From assembly GCF_000720425.1 (NCBI RefSeq), contig NZ_JOAJ01000001.1, positions 1,736,001 through 1,800,000 on the forward strand: 64,000 bases of DNA. Direction: 5' to 3'. Of this stretch, positions 56,028-64,000 are shown piece by piece (the first letter of the stretch is position 1; every line of letters begins with the position of its first letter). The stretch is from Nocardia rhamnosiphila NBRC 108938. GTDB taxonomy: Bacteria > Actinomycetota > Actinomycetes > Mycobacteriales > Mycobacteriaceae. Position numbers and translations under genes: made by a program. Below the pieces are notes generated by a model that saw only the letters and a program-made list of their open reading frames with translations, was not told the origin of the DNA and did not search any database.

Positions 56028-56485
56028 GCGGTGCGCAGACCAGGCCAGCCGTAGGCCTGCGGTCCGGGCGCGGGACCCGCCCGGCCGGCCGTGGCCGGCG
56101 CCGGCGCCGAGGGCGCGGCGGCCGTGGGCCGGGGGATGTTGTTCTCGCGCCGGAACTCGTCGATATCCATCCAGCGCACCTGCTGGACGAGTTCCTCGAG
56201 TTGGTCGCCGGGCAGGAACCCGGCCTTCGAGTACACCAGCGTGCCCTCGCGGAAGGCCATGAGCCACGGGTACCGGTCCACCTGCCCGGCGGCCGCGAGC
56301 GCGGGCTCGGCCTCGGCTTCCACGGTGGCGTGCACGATATCGCGGTGTAACTCCGAGGACTCCTCGAAAACCGGCGCGAACCGGGTGCACCAACCACACC
56401 AGGTCGCCCAGAAGTCCACCAGCACGATGTGATTGGTGGACACCACCGTCTGGAAACTCTGCTGCGTCAGGGGCGTCGTCGGCAT
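56024..56485 (-). CDS. Thioredoxin with WCGWC active site, coupled to kinase
   Basis: 153 residues from ATG with GGGAGGA seven bases upstream. Thioredoxin fold with LVDFWATWCGWCTRFAPVF (about 22-40); the active site is C30-G31-W32-C33 instead of the usual CGPC. A Pro/Ala-rich tail (about 120-153) follows the fold. Likely a cytosolic disulfide reductase. Stop overlaps the kinase GTG, so both proteins are made together; a redox-linked signalling pair is possible. Confidence 0.85.
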   Translation of the reverse strand: MPTTPLTQQSFQTVVSTNHIVLVDFWATWCGWCTRFAPVFEESSELHRDIVHATVEAEAEPALAAAGQVDRYPWLMAFREGTLVYSKAGFLPGDQLEELVQQVRWMDIDEFRRENNIPRPTAAAPSAPAPATAGRAGPAPGPQAYGWPGLRTA

Positions 56486-56695
56486 GGTCGTCCTCCCGCG
56501 GCCCGACCCCGGACCGCCCCGTGTGCGTACTGGCCCCGTCCGGAATCCGCATACGAACGGGCTCGGGCAGCCGGGAGGAAAGGCACACTCCCCGACCGCC
56601 GATATCCGGCAGCCTACGCGGCCGGGGCGGTGCCGCGCGGCCCGGTCGCGCACCTCGTACGGCGGCCCCGGCCGCCACCTGGCCGCACCTGTGAC

Positions 56696-56709
56696 GATAA
56701 CGTGTTCTC
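56696..56709. promoter_or_regulatory. Weak KstR-like palindrome at a start codon
   Basis: GATAACGTGTTCTC keeps the AAC-N2-GTT core of the KstR operator (TnnAACnnGTTnnA) but has neither outer T nor A. It abuts the ATG at 56710. Weaker than the sites at 60690 and 61634. Confidence 0.25.
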
Positions 56710-57378
56710 ATGAGCGAAAACGAGGCCGGGAACGTCCTGCCCGATGCCGAGCATCACGAGGGCGGATTCCGGCCGATGTCGGAGTTGATGGAGGCGGTCC
56801 GCACTGTCGACACCAGCCGCGGCGGCCCGCACTACGGCGACTTCGTCGAACAGGTGCGCACGCTCATGGACCGTGCCCGGCTGGCGGTGCCGCCGGACGA
56901 TCTGGTGCAGGAAGCGGCCGGCATCCTGGAGAAGCTGAACGACCGGCTGGGCGCCTATGTCGGCGAGGAATGGGACGCGCCGGGGTGGACCCGGTTCGAT
57001 CTACCCTCTCGGGGCAACGTGACGCTGCCGCCGTACCAGGTGGATCGGGTGAACCGCGACGGTGTCCAGGCCCGGATCACCTACCGCACCTTCCACCTCG
57101 GCGGTAACGCCGCCGCCCACGGCGGGTACATCTCGCTGGGCTTCGACGATCTGATGGGGCTGGCCGGATCGGCGCACTCCGGGTCGGTGACCCGGACGGC
57201 ATCGCTCACGGTGGACTATCGGTCGATCACACCGTTGAACAAGGAACTGGCGCTGCATGCCTGGGCCGAACGCCGAGAGGGCCGCAAGGTCTGGATCAAG
57301 GCCACCCTGCACGACGGCGACCGGCTCTGCGCCGAGGCCCACGGCCTGTTCATCGTATTGAAGCCCGGCCAGCCCTGA
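56710..57378 (+). CDS. PaaI-type hotdog thioesterase
   Basis: 222 residues. N-terminal helical extension (about 1-95), hotdog domain (about 100-215) with AAHGGYISLGFDDLMGLAG (HGG at about 138-140), TASLTVDYRSITPL and EGRKVWIKATLHDGDRLCAEA. This longer type with a helical cap occurs in Mycobacteriales and probably hydrolyses long or branched acyl-CoA. ATG may be used leaderlessly or nearly so. A weak KstR-like site lies at the start. Confidence 0.85.
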   Translation: MSENEAGNVLPDAEHHEGGFRPMSELMEAVRTVDTSRGGPHYGDFVEQVRTLMDRARLAVPPDDLVQEAAGILEKLNDRLGAYVGEEWDAPGWTRFDLPSRGNVTLPPYQVDRVNRDGVQARITYRTFHLGGNAAAHGGYISLGFDDLMGLAGSAHSGSVTRTASLTVDYRSITPLNKELALHAWAERREGRKVWIKATLHDGDRLCAEAHGLFIVLKPGQP

Positions 57379-57495
57379 TTTCGTCCGGTCACCACCGCAG
57401 CAATCCGGTGATGGCCGGCCGGCTACCGCGCCGAGCACGGTGAACCGGGCGGGCGGCGCCTACGATTTCCCGTTCCGCCGCCCGCCGGATACCGC

Positions 57496-58680
57496 TCAGA
57501 CCCGGTTTCCACCCGGATAGTGCACGTCGAGGTAGGGCGCGAACGCGGCGTCCACCTCCGTCGGCGTCAGCCCGAAATCGTCCAGCGAGTACTTGTGGAC
57601 GGGACGCGCCGCCCCCGAGGTGGATTCACCGTGCAGAGCAGTCATCTGCTCCCGGGCCGCGTCGGTGAACTCGATCCCGAACTGCGTGTAGATCTTCTCG
57701 ACGGTGCCGATCGGATCGGTCACGAAATCCTCGTAGTACACATCGCAGAACTGCGCCGCCGGATGCTTCTTCCGGTCTTCGAGGAAGGTTTTCGCACCCC
57801 GCGACCACAGTTCCAGTTGCGCGGCGCCCACCACGGGTCCGCGGAACTTCTCCGACCAGCCCGCTGTCGCCTGTTCGTTCAGGCTGCACACCGAGGCGAC
57901 AATGGTGCGCGGCACCCGGTGCATCTGGATCACCAGCGCGTCCGGATAGACGGCGAGCAGCGCGTCGAGGGCGAACAGATGGCTCGGATTCTTCAGCACC
58001 CACCGCCGGTCGGGGTCGTTGACGCCGATCAGTTGCAGATTCCGGCGATGCCGGGCGTAGGCCGGTGTCCAGTCCTGTTCGCGCAGCCATTCCGAGTAGC
58101 GGGGCAGATAGCCCAGACACTCGTAGGAGACCGACATCGCCGACTGCCGCAGCAACTGCCAGCACTCCTCCACCTGGTCGGCGGAGATATGGTGCACACC
58201 CATGAATTCGGGGTGCTCCACATGATGCTTCTCGTAACCGGCCTGCAGACGCGCGAATACCGGGTTCTGTTCCCAGGTCTCTCGCGGCGGGCGGGGCTGC
58301 GGCATCTCGGTCAGCCACATCTCCAGGCCCTGGTGGCCGGGGTCGGCGGTGAGTAGGCGGTGCACCGCCGTGGTACCCGAGCGCGGTAACCCGGTCACGA
58401 AGATCGGTCGTTCGATCGCGATCTCGGCGTGCTGCGGGTACTGCTTCCAGCCGGCTTCGCTCAGGGCCCGGGCTATCAGGGCGCCGCGCAGCATCGCGCG
58501 ATTGACCTTGTTGCCGAACGGGGTGAGTTCGGCGTCGCGCTCATAGGATTCCAGCAGCACCGACAGGCCGGTGCGGTAGTCGGCGTCGCCGAAATCGTCG
58601 AGTCCGACCACCTTGGTGGCGGAGGCGTGCAGATCGTCGATGGTCCCGACATCTTCTCGGCCGACACTGTCCCTGCTCAA
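57496..58680 (-). CDS. Sulfotransferase-family protein
   Basis: 394 residues. The PAPS 5'-phosphosulfate-binding loop FVTGLPRSGTTAVHRLL (about 94-110) is intact, and the 3'-phosphate-binding region includes RRWVLKNPSHLF and VIQMHRVPRTIVASVCSL (about 231-250). Transfers sulfate from PAPS to a hydroxyl, possibly on a sterol or lipid. Third gene of the DUF1214-SDR operon, 12 bp from the SDR stop. The PAPS supply genes cysD and cysNC lie 3 kb away. Confidence 0.88.
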   Translation of the reverse strand: MSRDSVGREDVGTIDDLHASATKVVGLDDFGDADYRTGLSVLLESYERDAELTPFGNKVNRAMLRGALIARALSEAGWKQYPQHAEIAIERPIFVTGLPRSGTTAVHRLLTADPGHQGLEMWLTEMPQPRPPRETWEQNPVFARLQAGYEKHHVEHPEFMGVHHISADQVEECWQLLRQSAMSVSYECLGYLPRYSEWLREQDWTPAYARHRRNLQLIGVNDPDRRWVLKNPSHLFALDALLAVYPDALVIQMHRVPRTIVASVCSLNEQATAGWSEKFRGPVVGAAQLELWSRGAKTFLEDRKKHPAAQFCDVYYEDFVTDPIGTVEKIYTQFGIEFTDAAREQMTALHGESTSGAARPVHKYSLDDFGLTPTEVDAAFAPYLDVHYPGGNRV

Positions 58681-58692
58681 TTTCTTTTCTCC

Positions 58693-59469
58693 TCAGTGGT
58701 GGAATTCGCCGCAGTTCACGTCGAGACAGGTTCCGGTGATCGCCCGCGACATTGCGGAGGCGAAGAAGACGACCGCGTCGGCGATCTCGTCGGGTTCGGG
58801 CAGCCGGCGCAGGTCGATATCGGCGGCGGTCTCGGTGTAGATCTCGTCCGCGCTCACCCCACGTTCCTGGGCCAGGTAGTCGAAATACCATTTCAGCGTG
58901 TCGGCCCAGATCCAGCCCGGTGCCACGGAATTGACCCGGATGCCGCGCGGTCCGAGTTCGGTGGCCAGGCTCTGCGCGAGCGCCAGCAGCGTGGTCTTGG
59001 CCATCTTGTAGGGGCCGTAGGGCTGCCGGGAGTGCCGCAGTACCGCCGAATTGATCATCACCACCGATCCCTTGTTCTCGGCGAGGGCGGTGGCGAACAG
59101 GCGGGTCAGCCGCAGCGCGGCGAAGACATTGGTTTCCAGGTTGGTCCGCAGATCGTCGAAGGCCACCTCGGCGAGGTCGACCATCGGCGGCATGGTGAAG
59201 GCATTGTTCACCAGCGCGTCGACCCGGCCGAACTCCGCGTGGACGGCGGTGACCAGCTGCTGCGCGGCGGCGTCGTCGGTGATATCGGTGGGCACCACCA
59301 GGGCGCGCCGGCCGAGTTCCTCGACCTGGGCCGCGACCTTGCGCAGCCGCTTCTCGGTGCGCGATACCAGCACCACATCGGCACCGGCCTTCGCACTCTG
59401 CAGCGCGATCGCCTGCCCCAGCCCCGGGCCGATCCCGGAGACGACGACGACCTTGTCCTGCAACAACAT
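58693..59469 (-). CDS. Short-chain dehydrogenase/reductase
   Basis: 258 residues from the ATG that shares one base with the previous stop (TGATG). Rossmann motif VVVSGIGPGLGQAI (about 8-21), NAFTMPP in place of NNAG, VMINSAVLRHS (Ser) and the catalytic YKMAK (Tyr-x3-Lys, about 154-158). The end GTCLDVNCGEFHH is a little different from common SDRs. Acts on an alcohol or ketone of the same substrate handled by the flanking sulfotransferase and DUF1214 protein. Confidence 0.9.
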   Translation of the reverse strand: MLLQDKVVVVSGIGPGLGQAIALQSAKAGADVVLVSRTEKRLRKVAAQVEELGRRALVVPTDITDDAAAQQLVTAVHAEFGRVDALVNNAFTMPPMVDLAEVAFDDLRTNLETNVFAALRLTRLFATALAENKGSVVMINSAVLRHSRQPYGPYKMAKTTLLALAQSLATELGPRGIRVNSVAPGWIWADTLKWYFDYLAQERGVSADEIYTETAADIDLRRLPEPDEIADAVVFFASAMSRAITGTCLDVNCGEFHH

Positions 59470-60632
59470 CAGCCGAGCATCCTCTCCGCCACCGCGGCCT
59501 GCCGACCGGCGATCCGGGCCTTCCAGTCCTCCGGGGTGATGCGCGATTCCTTGTAGTACGGCAGCCGGTCGGGCAGTTCGTCGAAGGACACCAGTTCCAC
59601 GGCCGGCCCATCCTCCGGTGCCATGTCCCGGGACAGCCGCTGCCACCGGAACTGCAGGTAGGCGCGATCGTGGCCGGTACGTTCGATCCAGTTGATCAGG
59701 CCCGGATCACGTTCACTGATCACCAGCCGGATCATCCCGTCGGGATCGACTTCGGCCTGATCGGCGTTGAGGCTGGTCTGGTGGTTGATGTAGTCCAGCG
59801 ACAGGTACCACATACTGCCGAGCTGAAAGCCCTGGTAGGGCGCGTCGGACTTCGGCACGGTCAGGATCATCACCTGGTCGTCGGTGAGGTCGTAGTGACC
59901 GACCGAGGAGAACTGGGTGGACAGCCCGCCCGGCGTGCGCCGCGGTTCGGTCATGGTGTTGACCGGCAGGTTCAGATAGAACCATTCGGGGAAGGCCAGG
60001 AAGGTCTTCAGCCGGGACACCAGCATCTTGCCCGCGACCTCGTAGCGCTTGGCCATCAGGTCGGAGGTGAGGGCCGGTGGGGCGGAGCCCACGGTGTCGA
60101 CCCGGCTGATGCGGACGGTACCGGCCTTCTCGCTCGCCCAGTCGCCGTAGACCTCGCGGACCGCGAGCATGGTGGAATCCGCGGCGAGCCGGATATGGTT
60201 GCGGCCGCCCGGGCCGGGGCCCAGGGTCAGTTCGTAGCTTCCGTCGGCGGCGATATCGATGGAGCGGTCGTCGAAGGCGGTCTCCCCGCCGGGGACCTCG
60301 GTCGGCGAGTAGTTGCCGTTGAGTACCTGGAAGCTCAGGTCACGGGTGGTCCCGCGGGTGCCGGTGACCACGTACTCGGCGTCGGGCCGCAGGTTGGCGT
60401 GCCAGTAGAGGGTGTCGGGGTTGTCCAGGCCCATCTTGGTGTAGGGCCCGGTGGACTGGACGAAGAAGGGGAAGTCCCGTTCGAAGGCCCACGACATCTG
60501 GATGGCGGCGCGGATACTGCCCGCGAGGTAGTCGTAACCCTCGGCGAGATCCTGTGCGGTGCGGATATGCGGGGCGTTCTTGATGATTTCCTCGGCGGCG
60601 GCGATCGATTCCGCGAACGGCTGGGTCAGCAC
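59469..60632 (-). CDS. DUF1214-domain protein
   Basis: 387 residues from GTG with GGGAGT six bases upstream. DUF1214 core (about 250-345): GFQLGSMWYLSLDYINHQTS and RLVISERDPGLINWIERTG. The N-terminal half resembles the DUF1254-like partner fold with NPDTLYWHANLRPDAEYVV. Biochemical role unknown; in Mycobacteriales such genes neighbour SDR and sulfotransferase genes. First gene of the operon. Confidence 0.82.
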   Translation of the reverse strand: MLTQPFAESIAAAEEIIKNAPHIRTAQDLAEGYDYLAGSIRAAIQMSWAFERDFPFFVQSTGPYTKMGLDNPDTLYWHANLRPDAEYVVTGTRGTTRDLSFQVLNGNYSPTEVPGGETAFDDRSIDIAADGSYELTLGPGPGGRNHIRLAADSTMLAVREVYGDWASEKAGTVRISRVDTVGSAPPALTSDLMAKRYEVAGKMLVSRLKTFLAFPEWFYLNLPVNTMTEPRRTPGGLSTQFSSVGHYDLTDDQVMILTVPKSDAPYQGFQLGSMWYLSLDYINHQTSLNADQAEVDPDGMIRLVISERDPGLINWIERTGHDRAYLQFRWQRLSRDMAPEDGPAVELVSFDELPDRLPYYKESRITPEDWKARIAGRQAAVAERMLG

Positions 60633-60653
60633 GATACTCCCGGTGTTCCATAT

Positions 60654-60672
60654 ATGTACCGCCCTGGTACAT
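60654..60672. promoter_or_regulatory. Inverted repeat in the DUF1214/IclR divergent promoter
   Basis: ATGTACC-GCCCT-GGTACAT, 7-bp perfect arms, 22 bp before the DUF1214 start. A plausible operator for the divergently transcribed IclR regulator. Confidence 0.5.
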
Positions 60673-60689
60673 TGCGATACCGAGAAGAT

Positions 60690-60703
60690 TAGAACCTGTT
60701 CTA
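60690..60703. promoter_or_regulatory. KstR-type operator
   Basis: TAGAACCTGTTCTA fits the KstR consensus TnnAACnnGTTnnA at every fixed position and is a 14-bp perfect palindrome. It is 11 bp before the IclR ATG and 58 bp from the divergent DUF1214 start. KstR controls cholesterol catabolism genes in Mycobacteriales. Confidence 0.6.
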
Positions 60704-60713
60704 GGAGTGGTCA

Positions 60714-61625
60714 ATGACGGCAGGAATATCGGAGGTTCGCGAAGTCGGCAGGCGCTCCGCTCCCACCCAGCGCGTGGTCCAGGTGATCGACTATGTCGTC
60801 GCCCGGCGCGGCCGCCGGACGGGACTCTCCGAAATGGCCCGCGACCTGGGCCTGGCCAAGCCCACCTGCCTGGGCATCCTCACCGAGCTCACCGCGGCCG
60901 GCTACCTCACCCGCGATCCGCGCACCCGCGAATACGGCCCGGGCCCGGCCCTGATCGCCGCGGGCCGGGTGGCCCAGCAGAGTTTCTCCATCGCCGCGCT
61001 CGCCCACCCCGAGCTGGAACGACTGAGCGCGACCTATGGCACCACCTGCACCGCCTCCGCGGTCGTGGGCGAGCGGATCAGCGTCCTGGACAGCGCCGGC
61101 CCGGCAATGGTGCAGGTCGGGGCCACCTACCGGTTCGCCCCGCCGGTCGGGCTCATGTACGTGCTCTGGGACACCGAGGCCGCCTTCGACGCCTGGCGCG
61201 GCACCGCGCCGACCGTCCCACTGCACCAGGACGAGACCCTGCTGCGCCATATCGTGGCCGAATGCCGTGAGCGCGGCTACCTGGTGGAGAGCATGACCGG
61301 CGCGGGCCGCCGGTTGTACTCGCTGCTCGCCGGGGTGGCCGGACACGATCTGCCCGAGGAACTGCGCACCGCGGTCGCCGAACTGGTCACCACCCTCGGC
61401 GAACGGGTCTATCTGGGCTCCGACCTGCGCCCACGCAAAGAACACCCGGTGAGCCTGCTCGCCGCGCCGACCTACGACGCGGACGGCCGCCAGCAACTGG
61501 TGCTCACCATGTACGTCGGGAAACCGATCACCGGGGCGGAGATCGCCCGCCGGGGCGCCGCTCTCGTGGCCGCCGCCGACGCGGTCACCGCCGCGGCGGG
61601 CGGCCGACCGCCGGCAAACCGTTGA
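60714..61625 (+). CDS. IclR-family regulator of the DUF1214 operon (inferred)
   Basis: 303 residues. HTH at about 17-65 with GLSEMARDLGLAKPTCLGIL and LTAAGYLTRDPRTREYGPG; effector domain (about 80-270) with CTASAVVGERISVLDSAG and GRRLYSLLAGVAGHDLPEEL. A second IclR gene lies 6 kb away on the other strand but the two differ. Divergent from the operon across an 81-bp promoter that holds two palindromes, so it probably controls that operon and itself. Confidence 0.9.
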   Translation: MTAGISEVREVGRRSAPTQRVVQVIDYVVARRGRRTGLSEMARDLGLAKPTCLGILTELTAAGYLTRDPRTREYGPGPALIAAGRVAQQSFSIAALAHPELERLSATYGTTCTASAVVGERISVLDSAGPAMVQVGATYRFAPPVGLMYVLWDTEAAFDAWRGTAPTVPLHQDETLLRHIVAECRERGYLVESMTGAGRRLYSLLAGVAGHDLPEELRTAVAELVTTLGERVYLGSDLRPRKEHPVSLLAAPTYDADGRQQLVLTMYVGKPITGAEIARRGAALVAAADAVTAAAGGRPPANR

Positions 61626-61633
61626 CCGCGCAT

Positions 61634-61647
61634 AGAAACGTGTTCTA
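61634..61647. promoter_or_regulatory. KstR-like site upstream of cysD
   Basis: AGAAACGTGTTCTA matches the KstR consensus except for the first T; seen as a 15-mer, TAGAA-ACGTG-TTCTA has perfect 5-bp arms. It lies 10 bp before the cysD GTG and 8 bp after the IclR stop. Confidence 0.4.
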
Positions 61648-61657
61648 GTTTTTAGGC

Positions 61658-62590
61658 GTGAGCCAGCACACGAAGTCGGCGGCGAGTACGTACGAGCTCT
61701 CGCATCAGTCCGCACTCGAGGCCGAATCGGTCCATATCCTCCGGGAGGTGGCCGCCACCTTCGAACGTCCAGTCCTGCTGTTCTCCGGCGGCAAGGACTC
61801 GGTGGTGATGCTGCATCTCGCCACCAAGGCCTTCTGGCCGGCCCCGGTCCCGTTCCCGATCCTGCACATCGACACCGGGCACAATTTCGACGAGGTGATC
61901 ACCTACCGCGACGCAGCGGTCGCGAAATACGGGTTACGCCTGCTCGTCGGCCGGGTCCAGGACGATATCGACGCCGGACGGGTCACCGAGGACACCGGTC
62001 CCCGGGCCAGTCGCAATCGGTTGCAGACCGCCACCCTGCTGCGCACCCTGCGCGAGGGCAGGTTCGACGCGGTCTTCGGCGGTGCCCGGCGCGATGAGGA
62101 GAAGGCGCGCGCCAAGGAGCGGGTCTTCAGTTTCCGCGACGAGTACGGCCAGTGGGACCCGCGCCGGCAGCGCCCCGAACTGTGGAATCTCTACAACGGC
62201 AAACACCGCCCCGGCGAACACATCCGGGTGTTCCCGCTGTCCAACTGGACCGAACTCGATATCTGGACCTATATCGCGAGCGAAGGTATCGAACTGCCGT
62301 CGCTGTACTACGCGCACCGCCGCCCGGTGGTGCAGCGCGACGGCATGCTGCTGGCGCACACCAGGTTCCTCACCCTGCTCGACGGTGAGGAACCCCAGGA
62401 GGCGCTGGTGCGCTTCCGCACCGTGGGCGACGCCACCTGCACCGGCTGCGTGGAATCGACCGCCGCCACCCCCGCCGAGGTCGTCGAGGAAGTGGCGACC
62501 GCGCGGGTCACCGAACGTGGCGCGACCCGCGCCGACGACCGGATCTCCGAGGCCGGGATGGAAGACCGTAAACGAGAGGGCTACTTCTGA
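61658..62590 (+). CDS. cysD: Sulfate adenylyltransferase small subunit CysD
   Basis: 310 residues from GTG. PP-loop ATPase motif LFSGGKDSVVM (41-51), HIDTGHNFDEVI, GGARRDEEKARAKERVFSFR (about 140-159), and the Cys motif TCTGCVES. With CysN it makes APS from ATP and sulfate. No upstream ribosome site is visible, so translation may be leaderless. One-base overlap (TGATG) with cysNC. Confidence 0.95.
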   Translation: MSQHTKSAASTYELSHQSALEAESVHILREVAATFERPVLLFSGGKDSVVMLHLATKAFWPAPVPFPILHIDTGHNFDEVITYRDAAVAKYGLRLLVGRVQDDIDAGRVTEDTGPRASRNRLQTATLLRTLREGRFDAVFGGARRDEEKARAKERVFSFRDEYGQWDPRRQRPELWNLYNGKHRPGEHIRVFPLSNWTELDIWTYIASEGIELPSLYYAHRRPVVQRDGMLLAHTRFLTLLDGEEPQEALVRFRTVGDATCTGCVESTAATPAEVVEEVATARVTERGATRADDRISEAGMEDRKREGYF

Positions 62591-64000
62591 TGAGCACCCT
62601 GCTGCGCCTGGCCACCGCGGGCAGCGTCGACGACGGTAAGTCCACGCTGATCGGACGGCTCCTCTTCGATTCCAAAACCCTGTTCACCGACCAGCTCGAC
62701 GCGGTGGAACGCACCAGCCGGGAGCGCGGCCAGGACTACCCCGATCTCGCGCTGCTCACCGACGGACTGCGCGCCGAACGCGAACAGGGCATCACCATCG
62801 ATGTCGCACACCGTTATTTCGCGACGCCACGACGCAAATTCATCATCGCCGACACCCCGGGGCACGTGCAGTACACCCGCAATATGGTCACCGGCGCCTC
62901 CACCGCCGACCTCGCGCTCATCCTGGTCGACGCCCGGCACGGAGTGGTCGAACAGACTCGGCGGCACGCCTTCCTGGCCTCGCTACTGGGCGTCCCCCAC
63001 CTGGTGCTGTGTGTGAACAAGATGGACCTGGTGGACTATTCGGCGCAGCGGTTCGCCGAGATCCGGGAGGAATTCGCCGGTTTCGCCTCCCGGCTGCAGA
63101 TCGCGGACCTGACCTTCATCCCGATGTCGGCGCTGCACGGCGACAATATCGTGCACCGCAGCGCCACCATGGACTGGTACGAGGGCACCCCGCTGCTACA
63201 CCACCTCGAAGAGGTGCATATCGCCTCGGACCGCAATCTCATCGACGCGCGGCTGCCGGTGCAGTATGTGATCCGCAGCCACACACCGGATTTCCGCGGC
63301 TACGCGGGCACCGTCGCCAGCGGCGTCTGGTCGGCCGGCGACGAGATCACCGTACTGCCCTCCGGTCTCACGACCACGGTCACCGGAATCTGGGGTCCGG
63401 GCGGGGTACCGCTCGAGCAGGCGTTCCCCCCGCAGGCGGTCACGGTCGCCCTCGCCGACCAACTCGATATCGGCCGCGGCGATATGCTCTGCCGTCCCGC
63501 CAACCGCCCGCAGGTCGGCCGTGATCTGGACACCATGGTGTGCTGGTTCAGCGACGAGGCCCAGTTGCGCCCCGGCGCGTCCTATACCGTCCGCCACACC
63601 ACCCGCAGTGTGCCGGCGCAGATCCGCTCGCTGGACTACCGCCTCGATGTGAACACACTGCACCGGGACGAGGACGCGACCGCACTGTCGCTCAACGAGA
63701 TCGGCCGGGTGCAGCTGCGCACCCGGCAGCCGCTGCAGTTCGACCCGTATCGCCGCAACCGCACCACGGGCAGTTTCCTGCTGGTCGACGACACCACCGG
63801 CGATACCGTGGGCGCCGGGATGATCACCGGGCCGAGTCTGCCCTCATCCCGGGTGGTGTGGCATGCGAGCGCGGTCGAGCGGTCCGAACGCGCGACCCGG
63901 GGTCTGACCGTCTGGCTCACCGGACTGTCGGGGTCCGGGAAATCCTCGGTAGCGGTGGAGCTCGAGCGCCGCCTGGTGGCCGCGGGGCGTCCGGCGTTCC
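62590..64000 (+). CDS. cysN: CysNC: GTPase subunit of ATP sulfurylase fused to APS kinase (3' end outside window)
   Basis: 470 codons visible. EF-Tu-like GTPase: GSVDDGKST (11-19), DTPGH (88-92), NKMD (143-146), two beta-barrel domains to about 425. The start of an APS kinase follows, with P-loop WLTGLSGSGKSS (about 444-455), so this is the CysN-CysC fusion. It drives APS formation with GTP and then phosphorylates APS to PAPS, the donor for the nearby sulfotransferase. Cut by the window end. Confidence 0.95.
   Translation, partial: MSTLLRLATAGSVDDGKSTLIGRLLFDSKTLFTDQLDAVERTSRERGQDYPDLALLTDGLRAEREQGITIDVAHRYFATPRRKFIIADTPGHVQYTRNMVTGASTADLALILVDARHGVVEQTRRHAFLASLLGVPHLVLCVNKMDLVDYSAQRFAEIREEFAGFASRLQIADLTFIPMSALHGDNIVHRSATMDWYEGTPLLHHLEEVHIASDRNLIDARLPVQYVIRSHTPDFRGYAGTVASGVWSAGDEITVLPSGLTTTVTGIWGPGGVPLEQAFPPQAVTVALADQLDIGRGDMLCRPANRPQVGRDLDTMVCWFSDEAQLRPGASYTVRHTTRSVPAQIRSLDYRLDVNTLHRDEDATALSLNEIGRVQLRTRQPLQFDPYRRNRTTGSFLLVDDTTGDTVGAGMITGPSLPSSRVVWHASAVERSERATRGLTVWLTGLSGSGKSSVAVELERRLVAAGRPAF

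Overview
The window is high-GC actinobacterial DNA, most likely Nocardia or a close relative (Nocardiaceae, order Mycobacteriales). The evidence is the strong G/C bias at third codon positions, frequent GTG starts, IdeR-type iron boxes, a KstR-type steroid operator, a GarA homologue, and gene order that follows the Mycobacterium tuberculosis Rv1822-Rv1846 region as I recall it. I saw no tRNA, rRNA, CRISPR array, transposase or phage gene.

Left part (1-9.3 kb). Two iron-regulated promoters drive a FhuF-like protein and a small ORF/hotdog-thioesterase pair on the minus strand; the thioesterase is cut by the window edge. A blaI-blaR pair with a double operator follows, then a DEAD-box helicase, guaB1 (a GMP-reductase-type IMPDH homologue with CBS domains), and two overlapping CNNM/CorC-type membrane proteins behind a hairpin-rich leader.

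Accessory stretch (9.4-24.9 kb). This looks inserted between the CNNM pair and glcB. It holds a methyltransferase, a DUF3592 protein, a MerR regulator with a partner protein, a small secreted protein, a CASTOR/POLLUX-type channel, a GNAT acetyltransferase, two aminoglycoside-phosphotransferase-fold proteins, a secreted LVIVD-type propeller protein, a bare MHYT sensor, an orphan hypX, a quinone reductase and several gene remnants.

Central conserved block (25-41.4 kb). Malate synthase G, an HNH endonuclease/WhiB pair, a VWA lipoprotein-like protein, a C4-dicarboxylate transporter with a divergent two-component system and a CRP-type site, gcvP behind a tandem glycine riboswitch, two MerR regulators, a DUF151 bifunctional-nuclease protein, garA, gcvH and pgsA2. 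Together they deal with glyoxylate/C4-acid entry, glycine cleavage and the GarA switch that controls 2-oxoglutarate flux.

Right part (41.5-64 kb). A GMC oxidoreductase, a DUF2252 protein, a degenerate NERD protein, a PAP2 phosphatase, an acyl-CoA oxidase-like flavoprotein, a ThrE exporter with a long tail, heme oxygenase, a KstD-like flavoprotein, IclR regulators, and a Ser/Thr kinase coupled to a thioredoxin. The last stretch is a DUF1214/SDR/sulfotransferase operon beside cysD-cysNC, which makes PAPS, the sulfotransferase donor. KstR-like palindromes lie at the promoters of this last group, which suggests a sterol- or lipid-linked sulfation module.
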